From assembly GCF_030164465.1 (NCBI RefSeq), contig NZ_JASNJE010000013.1, positions 1-64,000 on the forward strand: a stretch of 64,000 bases of DNA, in the 5' to 3' direction. Positions 1 through 9,471 of the stretch are shown here, in pieces. The notes beneath the pieces were generated by a model. It was not told the DNA's origin. It saw nothing but the letters and a program-made list of their open reading frames with translations, and searched no databases. Numbering within the stretch: the first letter of the stretch is position 1; every line of letters begins with the position of its first letter. This stretch comes from Sedimentitalea xiamensis (lineage in GTDB: Bacteria > Pseudomonadota > Alphaproteobacteria > Rhodobacterales > Rhodobacteraceae). Made by a program: the position numbers and the translations under genes.

Positions 1-877
1 GCTGATGGATCAATTCGATCTGAGCGAGACAGAGAACGCCGGGGCGGCACGTCGCGCGCTCCCGCGGGCGCCGAAAGACATCCCCTGCGACACGGTCGGC
101 AATCCCGCCGATCCCGACGCCAGCTACAACGCGCGCAAGGGTATGGGGTATGCGGCCCAGTTCGTGGAAACCTATCGCGAAGACGATGCTGCGGAAGCCG
201 GGGAAGATGCGCCGGACCTGATTACACATGTGGCCGTGCACAAGATGACCGTCCATGATGGGCACCGCGTTCTTGACGCCCTGGACGATCTGGCGAACCG
301 CCACCTGCTGCCCGAAAGACTTACGGGCGACACGGCTTATGGCGGCCCGGACAACATCGCTTTGGCCACGCAGATCGGCGTATCCTTGGTGGCCCCGATC
401 TGCAGTGCCAAAGGCCGTGCGCAGGGCAATTACACCCTGGAGGATTTCGCCCTGTCCGAAGATGGCCGCGTCGCAAGATGCCCTCAGGGGACCGAGCCTG
501 TCGCCACCTCGCGGTCAAAGGCCAAATTGCAGGCAAGCTTCGATCTGACCTTGTGCCGGGCCTGCTCGGAAAAGCATCGCTGCCCTGTCAAACCCGACCG
601 GCAGACAGGCGATGCCGGGCGTTTCCAATATGAGCCGGGCCGGATCGAGACCCGCGCCCAGCGTCTTTATCAACAAAGCGACGGCTTCCACGACATATAC
701 CGATGGCGCGCCGGCATCGAGGCCAGCATCGCCCGCCTGAAACATCAGATGAACCTTGCCCATCTGCGCATCCGCGGCATGCCCGCGATGCGCTATGTCA
801 CCCAACTGCGCGCACTGGGTCTAAACATCTTCAGATGTACGAAATTCGCGGGGATCAGCCGCCCCGCCCGACCATGA
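1..877 (+). CDS. IS1182-family-like DDE transposase, 5' end cut by window edge
   Basis: The frame is open through the left edge, so the protein probably starts upstream; the first in-window ATG is at 5. The visible 290 residues read like the C-terminal two thirds of a DDE transposase. They contain a KGMGY segment after NPADPDASY, a GDTAYGG block, a cysteine group (CRACSEKHRCP), and near the end YRWRAGIEASIARLK followed by LRIRGMPAMRYV. This arrangement is typical of the IS1182 group (DDE_Tnp_1_6-like). It probably catalyses cut-and-paste transposition of its own element. Whether the element is active cannot be judged because its left end is missing and I found no convincing inverted repeat on the right. 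Confidence 0.75.
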   Translation, partial: LMDQFDLSETENAGAARRALPRAPKDIPCDTVGNPADPDASYNARKGMGYAAQFVETYREDDAAEAGEDAPDLITHVAVHKMTVHDGHRVLDALDDLANRHLLPERLTGDTAYGGPDNIALATQIGVSLVAPICSAKGRAQGNYTLEDFALSEDGRVARCPQGTEPVATSRSKAKLQASFDLTLCRACSEKHRCPVKPDRQTGDAGRFQYEPGRIETRAQRLYQQSDGFHDIYRWRAGIEASIARLKHQMNLAHLRIRGMPAMRYVTQLRALGLNIFRCTKFAGISRPARP

Positions 878-1375
878 TGATCCACAGACATCACCGCAAC
901 AATTCCGGAAGCCGTATCGGACACCTTGCTGAACGAAGCCAGAAAAAACACCATCGCAAACGCGTCGATCATAACCACAAAACAATAGCGTCCCGATGGC
1001 TTTTTACCGCCCCGTCAACTTCTGTGCATATCTCTTGGGGAAACCCATCGCAACCAACTGATATTGCTTGCACAAACAGCAGGTGCAACGACCGGATTCT
1101 CTACTGTTCGACAAAACACCCTGCAAATCGACCCGAAACAGGGAAACCCGCCCCAATCCGGACCCCCGTTCCAGCCCACCTGAGACACCGGCAGTTTTGC
1201 CCCGAGAACTGAAGCGAAACGGGAGCTGTCAGACGAATTCGAACTCGTCCCTGCCAGGCCAGCGACGCTGACCATCATGCCGCACGAAGGCCGCGCCACT
1301 CGGCGAGAGCGGCGGCGGGGTTCACCGTGTTCGCCGGCATCATTCCGAGACCGTCACAAAATCGGCCCGGACCTG
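878..1375. other. Intergenic stretch with IS debris
   Basis: No gene is supported here. The stretch holds an IS-like end motif at 1181 (TGAGACAC) that recurs at 8241 and 14390, and an IS6 3'-end remnant from about 1227 to 1340. The rest shows no ORF I would defend. Confidence 0.6.
1227..1340 (-). pseudogene. Remnant of the 3' end of an IS6-family element
   Basis: On the minus strand the last codons read AAALAEWRGLRAA and then stop at 1275. This matches the C-terminus of the intact IS6 transposase in this window (ATALAEWRQLCSA, stop at 13624). A TGTCAGA motif lies 48 bp beyond the stop in both places (1227 here, 13576 in the intact copy). The similarity fades by about 1340, so only the terminal stretch of an IS6 element survives. 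It abuts the TRAP permease gene. Confidence 0.7.
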
Positions 1376-3610
1376 CTAAGCAGATCCAAGCTGCGCTTTC
1401 GCGGGGCGGGCCAGAACGGCGAGTACGATGATCGCCCCGATCACGATCGTCACGTAATGTGTCGAGATCAACAGCAGCCCAGCGATGGTCAACGCCAGCT
1501 TTTCCCATACCGCGAGGTCGCGGCGGAACCAGCCGATATAGGCTGCGGACAGTGCAAGGACACCGACCAGGCCCGACAGCAGTGCCGTTGTGAACTCCAG
1601 CCAGGTGAAGTCCACGAACAGCAAGCTGGGCGCATAGATGAACATGAACGGCACCAGCGCCTTGCCCATGGACAACCGGAAGGCGGTCGTCCCGGTCGTC
1701 ATCGGCTCTGCGCGGGCGAGCCCGGCGGCGGCATATGCCGCCAGCGCCACCGGCGGGGTCACATCCGCCAGAACGCCGAAATAGAAGACGAAGAAATGCG
1801 TTGCGATCAGCGGCACCCCGAACTCGGTCAAGGCCGGGGCGGCGATGGATGCGAGGATGATATAGGTCGGTGTGGTCGGGATGCCCGCCCCCATGATGAT
1901 GCAGGCAATGGCCACGAAGATCAGCCCGAAAAACAGCGCCATCCCGTTTTCGGACAGCAGCCCGGTAAAGTCGAGCGCAACGACGAACCCGGCCACGTCA
2001 TGCGCCAGTTGCACCACCGCCGCCGAGAACTTGAAACCCAGACCGGTCAGCGTGGTCATCCCCAGCAGGAAGCCGACGCAGGCACAGGCCGCACCGATGG
2101 CGAGAGCAAACTTCGCGCCGTCTTCGAAGCCCTGCACCAGCCGCGGAGGGGTAAGCACCGTCGAGGTGTCCATCGTCGTGTTGCCAAATGCGCGCATCAG
2201 CAGCGGCACATAGCTGCACACGATGGTCAGGATGATGCCCCAGAAGGCCGCGAGGAAGGGCGTGTATTGCATCAGCAGCATGGCCACCATCACGCCAAGC
2301 GGGATGAACAGGTGCCATGCTCTTGCCAGGACGGCACCGAATTGCGGGATCTTGTCCTTTGACAGACCGGTTAGCCCCAGTTTCTTGGCTTCGAGGTGAA
2401 CCATCAGCAGGATGGCGATATAGTGGAAGGCCGCCGGAACGATGGCGATCAGGATCAACTCGTTATAGGGCACGCCCAGCATCTCGGTCATGACAAAGGC
2501 CGAAGCGCCCATGATCGGCGGTGTGATCTGCCCCCCGCACGAGGCCGACGCTTCGACCGCGCCGGCGAACCGGCCTGAAAACCCCGATTTCTTCATGAGC
2601 GGGATGGTAAAGGCCCCGGTGGTCACCGTGTTGGCAATCGGCGAGCCGGAGATCATCCCGAAAAAGCCCGACGACACCACGGACACTTTCGCCGAGCCGC
2701 CGGATGCGCGGCCCGCCACGATGGTGGCAAGATCGATGAAGAGTTGGCCGAGGCCGCTCATCTGGGCGAGGATGCCGAACAGAACGAAATGGAAGACATA
2801 GGTGGCGACGACGCCGACGGCGACGCCGTAGATGCCTTCGGTTCCGACGAAGAGGTGGTTGATGATCCGGGTGATGGAATAGCCGCGATGCGCCATGATC
2901 CCCGGCAAATACGGTCCGGCCAGCGCGTAGACCAAACAGAATACACCTATCCAGGCCAGCGTCGGGCCCATCGTGCGCCGCGTCGCCTCGAGCGTCATGA
3001 TGATGGCCACGAAGCCCATCATGTAGGCCGGTTCGGGCGGACTACCGACGTTTTCGATGAAGATATACTTGAAAAAAACCGACAGGTAGGCGGAGAACCC
3101 GGCCCCGGCCGCCGCAAAGATCCAGTCGCGGATCGCGACCTTTTCCGGGTCGGCCCCTTTGCGGTTGAAGGGCAGCGTCAGGGCAATCAGCAGCAGCATG
3201 ACGGCGACGAAGACCGTCTTCAGCGTGCTTGCAGAGAGCGAGGTCGCCAGGCCGTAAAGGATATAGAGATAGAACCCCGCAAACAGCAGCGACTCGGTCC
3301 ACAGGCGGGTGGTCGGCGCGGCGCGCTTGCGTGGAAAGACGAGGAAGATCAGCCCCATTACGAAACTCAGGTGGATCGTGCGGTGCATGACCTCGTTCAA
3401 CAGGCCGAACCCGGCGGTGTAGACGTGGAACAGGGACAGCACGACTGAGGTGATGGTGACCAGTATGGCGGTCGGGCCGACGAGGTTGCGAAAGTTCGAC
3501 TCCGAGTCGTATTCCCGGACAAGGGCCTCGACTTCGTCCGCCGTGAAGTCATGGTCGCCATCGGCAGCGGTGTGGCCGCGGTTGTCTTCGGAATGAAGAT
3601 CCTGGGTCAT
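1376..3610 (-). CDS. TRAP transporter permease, fused 4TM/12TM type
   Basis: This 744-residue inner-membrane protein carries the small (DctQ-like) and large (DctM-like) TRAP permease subunits in one chain, as is usual for TAXI-type TRAP systems. The N-terminus is an acidic cytoplasmic stretch, followed by many hydrophobic segments. The conserved large-subunit block GGQITPPIMGASAF is present near mid-protein and GAGIPTTPTYIILA lies further on. It would drive ion-coupled solute uptake with the binding protein encoded upstream. Its start overlaps the DUF1850 gene by 4 bp, so the three genes form one operon (SBP, DUF1850, permease). The substrate is unknown; TAXI systems have mostly been linked to carboxylates and amino acids such as glutamate. 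Confidence 0.92.
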   Translation of the reverse strand: MTQDLHSEDNRGHTAADGDHDFTADEVEALVREYDSESNFRNLVGPTAILVTITSVVLSLFHVYTAGFGLLNEVMHRTIHLSFVMGLIFLVFPRKRAAPTTRLWTESLLFAGFYLYILYGLATSLSASTLKTVFVAVMLLLIALTLPFNRKGADPEKVAIRDWIFAAAGAGFSAYLSVFFKYIFIENVGSPPEPAYMMGFVAIIMTLEATRRTMGPTLAWIGVFCLVYALAGPYLPGIMAHRGYSITRIINHLFVGTEGIYGVAVGVVATYVFHFVLFGILAQMSGLGQLFIDLATIVAGRASGGSAKVSVVSSGFFGMISGSPIANTVTTGAFTIPLMKKSGFSGRFAGAVEASASCGGQITPPIMGASAFVMTEMLGVPYNELILIAIVPAAFHYIAILLMVHLEAKKLGLTGLSKDKIPQFGAVLARAWHLFIPLGVMVAMLLMQYTPFLAAFWGIILTIVCSYVPLLMRAFGNTTMDTSTVLTPPRLVQGFEDGAKFALAIGAACACVGFLLGMTTLTGLGFKFSAAVVQLAHDVAGFVVALDFTGLLSENGMALFFGLIFVAIACIIMGAGIPTTPTYIILASIAAPALTEFGVPLIATHFFVFYFGVLADVTPPVALAAYAAAGLARAEPMTTGTTAFRLSMGKALVPFMFIYAPSLLFVDFTWLEFTTALLSGLVGVLALSAAYIGWFRRDLAVWEKLALTIAGLLLISTHYVTIVIGAIIVLAVLARPAKAQLGSA

Positions 3611-4107
3611 TGGGACATTTCCTCGTCGCAGGGGGCAAGGGTGAGGGCCGCATGGCCGAGATCGGCCAGGTGCAAATCCGAGCCTCCGACCGTCAGGGTG
3701 TTCCTGAACTCTGCTTGAATACGGAGCGGAATCGGACCGGTAAGGCGGTTCATTTCGAGGATGAAGCGCCCGTCTTCATGCCGCCAGCCGGTCGCGTCCA
3801 TGTCATTGGCGACCGAAGGAAGTCCCGCGCCGTGGGCGACGAAAACCTCGTGCGTCTGAAGGACCTGTCCGCCTTCCACACGATAGCTGTCGATGACGGG
3901 CGTGCGCGACACCGAATGAATGAAGCTCAGGTCAAAGGTCCGGTCGGCGCCAAGCGGCAGGCGGGCGATTTCCGCCTGCGCGCCACGCGTTTCAGACAGG
4001 CAAAGCCAAACGGTCCCATCCGCTGCTTTCGCAGTCAGGGCCGGCATGGCGAAAAGGGCGGTCAAAACCGCCCTTCCCATGGTGCGCAAGGGAATGCGCA
4101 CCGCCAT
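3607..4107 (-). CDS. DUF1850 domain-containing protein
   Basis: A 166-residue protein with an N-terminal signal-like hydrophobic stretch (residues 10-28) and the DUF1850 hallmarks: SFIHSVSRTPVIDSYRVEGG and a later HGAGLPS. DUF1850 proteins are commonly encoded between TAXI binding proteins and fused TRAP permeases; their function is not known. The ATG at 4107 is chosen because it overlaps the last base of the TAXI gene stop codon and precedes the signal-like segment. A longer reading of the same frame upstream only shadows the TAXI gene. Confidence 0.85.
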   Translation of the reverse strand: MAVRIPLRTMGRAVLTALFAMPALTAKAADGTVWLCLSETRGAQAEIARLPLGADRTFDLSFIHSVSRTPVIDSYRVEGGQVLQTHEVFVAHGAGLPSVANDMDATGWRHEDGRFILEMNRLTGPIPLRIQAEFRNTLTVGGSDLHLADLGHAALTLAPCDEEMSQ

Positions 4108-5081
4108 TACTGGGAAATGCCCTTCTCGGCATAGTATTTCTCTGCGCCCGGATGGACCGGGATCGACACGGATTCCAGCGCCTTGTCCAGCGAGATGCGC
4201 TGCCCCATCGGGTGCACTTTGCCCAGTGTCTCGGTGTTCTCGTACAGCGCCTTGGTCACGGCGTAGACGATTTCTTCGGACACATCCGCATGCGTCGCCC
4301 AGATCGCGCGCACTGCAAGGGTTTCGACATCTGCATCGACGCCCTTGTAGCTGCCTGCCGGAATCGTCGAATTCGCGTAGTACGGCTGGGTTTCCTGCAA
4401 TTTCGCAATCGCCGGACCGGTCAGCGGCACGATCCGGATGTCGTGGCCGTTTGCGAGATCCGTCACCGATGAGGTCGGCAGTCCGGCGGTGATCAGCGAC
4501 GCGTCCAGATTGCCGTCCTTGATCTTGTCGACGGACTGCGCGAACGAGGAATAATCCTCCGAGACATCCTCGCGGGTCAGGCCATGCGCTTCGAGCAGGT
4601 CGCCCAGCAGCTGCCACTGGCCCGAGCCCGGCGAACCGGACGACACGGATTTGCCCTTGATGTCCTCGAAGGTCTCGATGCCGCTATCGGCACGCACGAC
4701 CAACTGAACGGTTTCCGGATAGAGCGCACCGATGGCCCGCAGGTTGGTCAGCGCGCCGTCTTCGAACTGGTTCACGCCTTTGTAGGCGGCGTCCAGAATA
4801 TCCGCGGCCGCGAAGGCCGACTCGATCTCGCCACGGCCCAACAACTGGGCGTTGGCCACCGAGGCGTTGCCGGTTTCCGCAGTGGCCGAAAGACGGGTGT
4901 CGGGCAGCTCGGCGGTGTTCGAGATCAGCTGAGCCAGCATGCCGCCAAGCGGATAGTAGGTGCCGCCGGTGCCGCCGGTCGCGATCCCGAAGAAGGTACG
5001 GCTTTGTGCAAGGGCAGAGGTGGAGAGCAGAGCGAAGCTCGCCGTGGTCGCACCCAGAAACTGACGACGGGAAAGGGACAT
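4107..5081 (-). CDS. TAXI family TRAP transporter solute-binding protein
   Basis: A periplasmic binding protein of 324 residues. It begins with a Tat-like signal (MSLSRRQFLGATTASFALL, cleavage after SALAQ) and then has the family signature GTGGTYYPLGG. It would capture the substrate for the fused permease in the same operon. The start at 5081 is preferred over the in-frame ATG at 5186 because it has GGAGG seven bases upstream and places the twin-arginine motif at the very N-terminus. The gene diverges from hutG across about 135 bp. This suggests, but does not prove, that the transported compound is related to histidine or glutamate derivatives. Confidence 0.92.
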   Translation of the reverse strand: MSLSRRQFLGATTASFALLSTSALAQSRTFFGIATGGTGGTYYPLGGMLAQLISNTAELPDTRLSATAETGNASVANAQLLGRGEIESAFAAADILDAAYKGVNQFEDGALTNLRAIGALYPETVQLVVRADSGIETFEDIKGKSVSSGSPGSGQWQLLGDLLEAHGLTREDVSEDYSSFAQSVDKIKDGNLDASLITAGLPTSSVTDLANGHDIRIVPLTGPAIAKLQETQPYYANSTIPAGSYKGVDADVETLAVRAIWATHADVSEEIVYAVTKALYENTETLGKVHPMGQRISLDKALESVSIPVHPGAEKYYAEKGISQ

Positions 5082-5216
5082 GAGATCCTCCGTTAAGGGT
5101 TGTCGAGTGCCGCAACCACCGTGTCCGGCGGCGCGACCCTCGGGTGTCGGATGAATATTTCTTGACCTGGTAATTTTGTATGTCAATAACTCTTTTCAGA
5201 TATGAAAGGACAGGAG

Positions 5217-6047
5217 ATGCAGGATTCATCGACCGCCCTCGGACAGCGCCCGCTTTTTGAACAGATCAAAGGCAACACTCCGCTGTTGCTGCATGTGCCC
5301 CATGCCGGCACCGAAGTTCCTGATTCCCTTCGCTCCGCCCTCAAGCCCGAGGCGCTTGCTCTGAGCGATACCGATTGGCACATGGATCGTATCGCCCGCG
5401 ATCTGCTGCCAGAGGGCGCGAGCCTGATGAGAGCCCGCGTGACGCGATACGCGGTGGATCTGAACCGTCCCCCGGACGACACGCCACTGTATTCGGGGGC
5501 AACGACCGGCCTGATTTCGACGATCGATTTCGATGGAGCGCCGCTCTATCGGCCTGGTGCGGAACCGGATTCGGATGAGCAGACCGACCGCATCGCCACC
5601 TGGTGGACGCCCTATCACAAAGCCCTTGGCGAGGAAATTGCCCGCATCAAGGCTGCGCATGGGTTTTGCGTGCTGTTGGACATGCATTCGATCCGCAGCC
5701 ACATCCCCCGGCTGTTCGAGGGGCGTCTGCCCGATCTCAATCTCGGCACCAATTCCGATACGGCGTGCCAGCAATCCTTGTCGGATGCTGCACTGGCTGC
5801 CTTGCAGGCCAGCAACTTCAGCGTGGTTCGCAATGGGCGATTCAAGGGGGGTTACATCACCCGGCATTACGGCCAGCCCTCCAGGAACGAGCACGCATTG
5901 CAGATCGAGATCGCGCAATCCTGCTATATGATGGAAGAGGCTCCCTGGACCTACCTGCCGGACCGGGCCGACCGCCTCAAAGACGCGCTGGCACGGTTGA
6001 TCGCCGTGCTTGCCGATTTCAAACCCAACTTGGAGCAGGCGCAATGA
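5217..6047 (+). CDS. hutG: N-formylglutamate deformylase (N-formylglutamate amidohydrolase)
   Basis: HutG hydrolyses N-formyl-L-glutamate to glutamate and formate, the last step of the five-step histidine pathway. The 276-residue protein has the family motifs: HVPHAG at residues 26-31, SDTDWHMDRIA, ARVTRYAVDLNR, LDMHSIRSHIPR, and a C-terminal GGYITRHYGQP. The ATG at 5217 has AGGA about seven bases upstream; an in-frame ATG at 5202 is also possible and would add five residues. The stop overlaps the start of hutF (ATGA), so the two are translationally coupled and act in sequence. Confidence 0.93.
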   Translation: MQDSSTALGQRPLFEQIKGNTPLLLHVPHAGTEVPDSLRSALKPEALALSDTDWHMDRIARDLLPEGASLMRARVTRYAVDLNRPPDDTPLYSGATTGLISTIDFDGAPLYRPGAEPDSDEQTDRIATWWTPYHKALGEEIARIKAAHGFCVLLDMHSIRSHIPRLFEGRLPDLNLGTNSDTACQQSLSDAALAALQASNFSVVRNGRFKGGYITRHYGQPSRNEHALQIEIAQSCYMMEEAPWTYLPDRADRLKDALARLIAVLADFKPNLEQAQ

Positions 6048-7456
6048 CATTCGAAGCCCTGAAGGGAGCCCATTTTCAATACGCCCTGACCCCGACGGGC
6101 TGGGTCCGCAATCTGTCCGTCCACTTTGGGCCGGACGGTACGATCACTTCGGCGGACGAGGATGACAATCCGGACGGTCTGCCAGTTTACCGCAATCCGG
6201 TCGTGCCCGGCATCACGGACCTGCACAGCCATGCGTTCCAATACGCGATGGCTGGCCTGTCCGAAGTGCGGCGCAATCCGATCGACAGCTTCTGGTCGTG
6301 GCGCGACATCATGTATTTCTTTGCGCTCACCCTGTCGCCGGAGGACATGCGGGCCATCGCCGCGCGCCTGTATCTGGCCCTGCTCAAGGGCGGCTATACC
6401 GGGATCGTCGAATTCCACTATGTTCACAATGATCTCGACGGCGCGCCCTATGCCCGCCCCGAGGAGCTGTCGCTCGGCATCTTTGACTCGGCGCAAGCGA
6501 CAGGAATAGACCTCACACATCTGCCGGTGTTCTATGCACATTCCAACTTTGGCGGCCTTGCACCAAACGACGGGCAACGTCGGTTCATCCAAAGCCTCGA
6601 CGGATACGCGCGGCTGCTCGACAACCTGCGTGCGCCCGCGAAGGCGGCCGGGCATACGCTTGGCATTGCGCCACATTCTCTCCGCGCCGCCACCCCGCAG
6701 GAAATCGACCGGCTATTGGAACTCCGGGCAGACTTGATTCCAGATACGCCGGTTCACATCCATGTCGCGGAACAGGTCAAAGAGGTGCAGGACGCACTGG
6801 CATGGAACGGGCGCCGCCCGGTGCAGCAGCTTTTCGACATTGCTCCGGTCGACGACCACTGGTGCCTCATTCATGCGACACATCTCGACGACGAGGAGGT
6901 TGCATTGATCGCGCGCAGTGGCGCCACGGTGGGTCTGTGTCCAATGACCGAGGCGAACCTTGGCGACGGTATCTTCAGGGCATCAGATTTCGTTTCCCAA
7001 GGCGGCGTCTTTGGCATCGGGTCGGATTCCAACATCGCCACATTTGCGGCGCAGGAATTGCAGCAGTTGGAATACAGCCAGCGTCTGCGTGACCGGCAGC
7101 GCAACATCCTTGCCGCGATGGACGCGCCCTACGTCGCCACCAACCTGTGGACCCGGGCGGCGCATGGGGGCGCCCGCGCCGCGGGCCGCCCGGAACAGGG
7201 CCTCGCTGTCGGAGGAATGGCAAGTTTCGTCGAAGTCACATCGCACGAACCAGAGGCCCTGTCCGCCGTCCAGCCAGAGGCGCTTCTGGACTTTCACGTC
7301 TTCGCCGGTCGGGGCTTCTGCGTGGGCGATGTGGTGGTCCGCGGGAACAAGGTGGTGGCAGACGGGCACCATCCGCTGGAGGGAAAGATCATTGCGGATT
7401 ACGCCGGCGCGATGGCACGCATCGCGGACCGGTTGTCCGCCAGAAAAACGACGTGA
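6044..7456 (+). CDS. hutF: Formimidoylglutamate deiminase
   Basis: HutF is an amidohydrolase-superfamily enzyme that deiminates N-formimino-L-glutamate to N-formyl-L-glutamate and ammonia, feeding HutG just upstream. The 470-residue protein has the metal-binding HSH at residues 61-63 (GITDLHSHAF), then APHSLRA, HIHVAEQ, CLIHATHLDD and FGIGSDSN, in the order expected for the metal and active-site ligands. Its ATG overlaps the hutG stop. hutH, hutU and hutI are not in the window, so the cluster is either split or serves formimino/formyl-glutamate derived elsewhere. Confidence 0.93.
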   Translation: MTFEALKGAHFQYALTPTGWVRNLSVHFGPDGTITSADEDDNPDGLPVYRNPVVPGITDLHSHAFQYAMAGLSEVRRNPIDSFWSWRDIMYFFALTLSPEDMRAIAARLYLALLKGGYTGIVEFHYVHNDLDGAPYARPEELSLGIFDSAQATGIDLTHLPVFYAHSNFGGLAPNDGQRRFIQSLDGYARLLDNLRAPAKAAGHTLGIAPHSLRAATPQEIDRLLELRADLIPDTPVHIHVAEQVKEVQDALAWNGRRPVQQLFDIAPVDDHWCLIHATHLDDEEVALIARSGATVGLCPMTEANLGDGIFRASDFVSQGGVFGIGSDSNIATFAAQELQQLEYSQRLRDRQRNILAAMDAPYVATNLWTRAAHGGARAAGRPEQGLAVGGMASFVEVTSHEPEALSAVQPEALLDFHVFAGRGFCVGDVVVRGNKVVADGHHPLEGKIIADYAGAMARIADRLSARKTT

Positions 7457-7480
7457 ATCCGCAGCCATTGAGGAGCCGCC

Positions 7481-8230
7481 TTGGCGAAGGAACCTGACTA
7501 TCGGTCGAACTCCCTTTTGCGGGGACTCAGCATCCTGGAATGCTTCAACGCGAACCGCCCGGAATTGACGCTGTCCGAGATCGCCGAGGCGCTCTCGATC
7601 ACCAGCAGCGCGGCGTATCGGTTTGTCGTGACGTTGGAACGCGAAGGCTATCTCAGCAAACGCAAGACCGCCTATCGTCTGGCGCCTCGCGTGATGGACC
7701 TCGGCTATCGCTATCTGGCCTCGCAGGATATTTACGACCTGGCCCGCATCCCTGCGGACGAGCTGCGCAACGAGACGGGCTTCACGGTTCATGTCGCGAT
7801 GCTGGAGGGAACGAATATCATCTATGTCTACCGCGCCCTGTCCGATCGTTCGATGGTGTCAAACGTCCCTGTTGGCTCACGTCTGCCCGCATTCTCGACG
7901 ACCATGGGGCGGGTGCTTTTGTCGGACCTGACCGAAGACGAACTTGACCGCCGGTTCGATGGGTATGTCTTCGAACAGATGAGCGCGCTCGCGCCATCCT
8001 CTCTCGAGGAGCTCAAGCCGCTGCTGAAGGCCGACCGCGAACGCGGCTATGTTGCACAAAGCTCGCACCTCGCCACCGGTACATTGTCCATCGCCGCGCC
8101 ACTTGTCTCTCGTCATGGTCGTTACACTGGCGCCATCAACTTGTCCGGCCATGAAATGCAGCTTCAACCCAGTCCCGAGTTGATCGAGAAAGTGCTGGAA
8201 ACGGCGCGGACGATCTCTCGGATGCTGTGA
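7481..8230 (+). CDS. IclR family transcriptional regulator
   Basis: A 249-residue IclR regulator. An N-terminal winged helix-turn-helix (residues about 10-70, including LSEIAEALSITSSAAYRFV) is followed by the IclR effector domain, with the usual AFSTTMGRVLL and a late LATGTLSIAAPLVSR stretch. The start is TTG at 7481 with AGGAG five bases upstream. It lies 24 bp after hutF in the same direction and probably controls hutGF and perhaps the divergent TAXI-TRAP operon. The effector is unknown. Confidence 0.9.
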   Translation: MAKEPDYRSNSLLRGLSILECFNANRPELTLSEIAEALSITSSAAYRFVVTLEREGYLSKRKTAYRLAPRVMDLGYRYLASQDIYDLARIPADELRNETGFTVHVAMLEGTNIIYVYRALSDRSMVSNVPVGSRLPAFSTTMGRVLLSDLTEDELDRRFDGYVFEQMSALAPSSLEELKPLLKADRERGYVAQSSHLATGTLSIAAPLVSRHGRYTGAINLSGHEMQLQPSPELIEKVLETARTISRML

Positions 8231-8755
8231 TGTGTTGATCTGAGACACTGACGGAACTTGACCGTCACGGCGACTCCGGGCGCGACTCTTTCCGTCTGGC
8301 ACGGACGATCCCGATCAGGATACGTGCGTGATTTTCCAGCGCGAGACCCCACCGGCCGCTTCGAAGATTCGTCAAAGGTGAGAGGAACTGGCTCAGCAGG
8401 TAACCACGCGCCGCATGGTTCCACACGACATCAAAGCCTCCCTCCTTGGCACACGCGGCGGTTTCGGCGGTCTCGGCGGACTGGGCGACAAACCGCTGAA
8501 ATCCATATTCGCATCGCACTGATGAACCGCTTCAACGCCCTCGGCACCGCCGAGATCGTCCGCATCGCCTGAAGCCAACGGGGCAAGGGGCCGGCACGTC
8601 TCAAGCCGTAGTTCTGAGACAACGCCGGGTCCGGCAGCGCCGTTTCCACCATAGCGGCAGCTCGGCTTGCGAAACGCAGCTTGATGGAGATTTATACGGT
8701 GCCGTAGATTGATAGTGTTGCGAGTATCGTTTTACCATTGAAAGTGTTCGGCACC
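8231..8755. other. Gene-free stretch with IS-like end and degraded coding debris
   Basis: An IS-like end motif (TGAGACAC then TTGACC) starts at 8241, and a second TGAGACA occurs near 8615. A plus-strand reading near 8500-8570 ends in IRIALMNRFNALGTAEIVRIA-like residues that look transposase-derived, but the element family could not be identified. I would not call a functional gene here. Confidence 0.4.
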
Positions 8756-9364
8756 ATGAAACCTGCAAGACTGGCCCTTGAGGCGTCGATTGAACCTTCG
8801 GATTTTCATACGCGGCGAAAGACAGCCGGCGTTCTGTTCTCCTTCCTTTGCATCGGTTTGCTGATGGGGTGGGCGGGCAAGGCAGCCGCGTCGACCTATG
8901 ATTTCAAATACGAATCCGGCATGCTTTTCGTGACCGGGACAGACGGCTCCTTCGGCAAGAAAATCGGCGACGCGGCGGGATGGATCTATTTCACGCTGTC
9001 CATCACCGAAGACGGCGGACTCGCCGGAAAAACCATTGATTTCAACGAGTCCAACATAGATGTTTACCAGGGCTACGTGACCGGCGGCGGCTTTGTGACC
9101 TTCGACGCCAATCAGAACATCACGGACTACGCGTTCAGCTTTACCGGCAATCATCGCGGCGCGTTCTCCTGGGGCGGCAGCACCAGCGGCGCGGCGCAGT
9201 ATTTCGAACCCTACGAGGTCTACAGCACCGACAACCCGATCGGATGGATCGCGCCGCAAGCGACCTCGCCGGGTCCCCTGAGCGCGGTTCCGTTGCCCTC
9301 TGCCATCACCCTGTCGCTGGCCGGACTGCTGTCATTCGGGTGGATTCGCCGGCACAGGACCTGA
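8756..9364 (+). CDS. VPLPA-CTERM sorting-domain protein
   Basis: A secreted protein of 202 residues from the ATG at 8756 (a TTG at 8738 would add six). It has an N-terminal hydrophobic signal segment (about residues 25-45) and a C-terminal tripartite anchor: VPLPSA, a hydrophobic helix (ITLSLAGLLSFGW) and the basic tail IRRHRT. That is the VPLPA-CTERM form of the PEP-CTERM/exosortase signal common in Rhodobacterales, recognised by an exosortase that then processes the protein at the envelope. The body is beta-rich and glycine-rich with no recognisable catalytic domain. No exosortase gene is nearby. Confidence 0.8.
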   Translation: MKPARLALEASIEPSDFHTRRKTAGVLFSFLCIGLLMGWAGKAAASTYDFKYESGMLFVTGTDGSFGKKIGDAAGWIYFTLSITEDGGLAGKTIDFNESNIDVYQGYVTGGGFVTFDANQNITDYAFSFTGNHRGAFSWGGSTSGAAQYFEPYEVYSTDNPIGWIAPQATSPGPLSAVPLPSAITLSLAGLLSFGWIRRHRT

Positions 9365-9471
9365 CCTCGGTTCGCACAGTCGCGGAACAATCGGCACCTC
9401 GGCAGTGCAGGAACCACGTTTCCGGAAACAATTGCCGGCAATGCCTAAAATGCCGTGCATTTTCCGGGCTG

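Noticed and set aside
1277-2362. Long plus-strand ORF opposite the TRAP permease gene
   Set aside because: It is the shadow of the fused permease on the other strand: very rich in Arg/His/Gln, no motif, no ribosome binding site.
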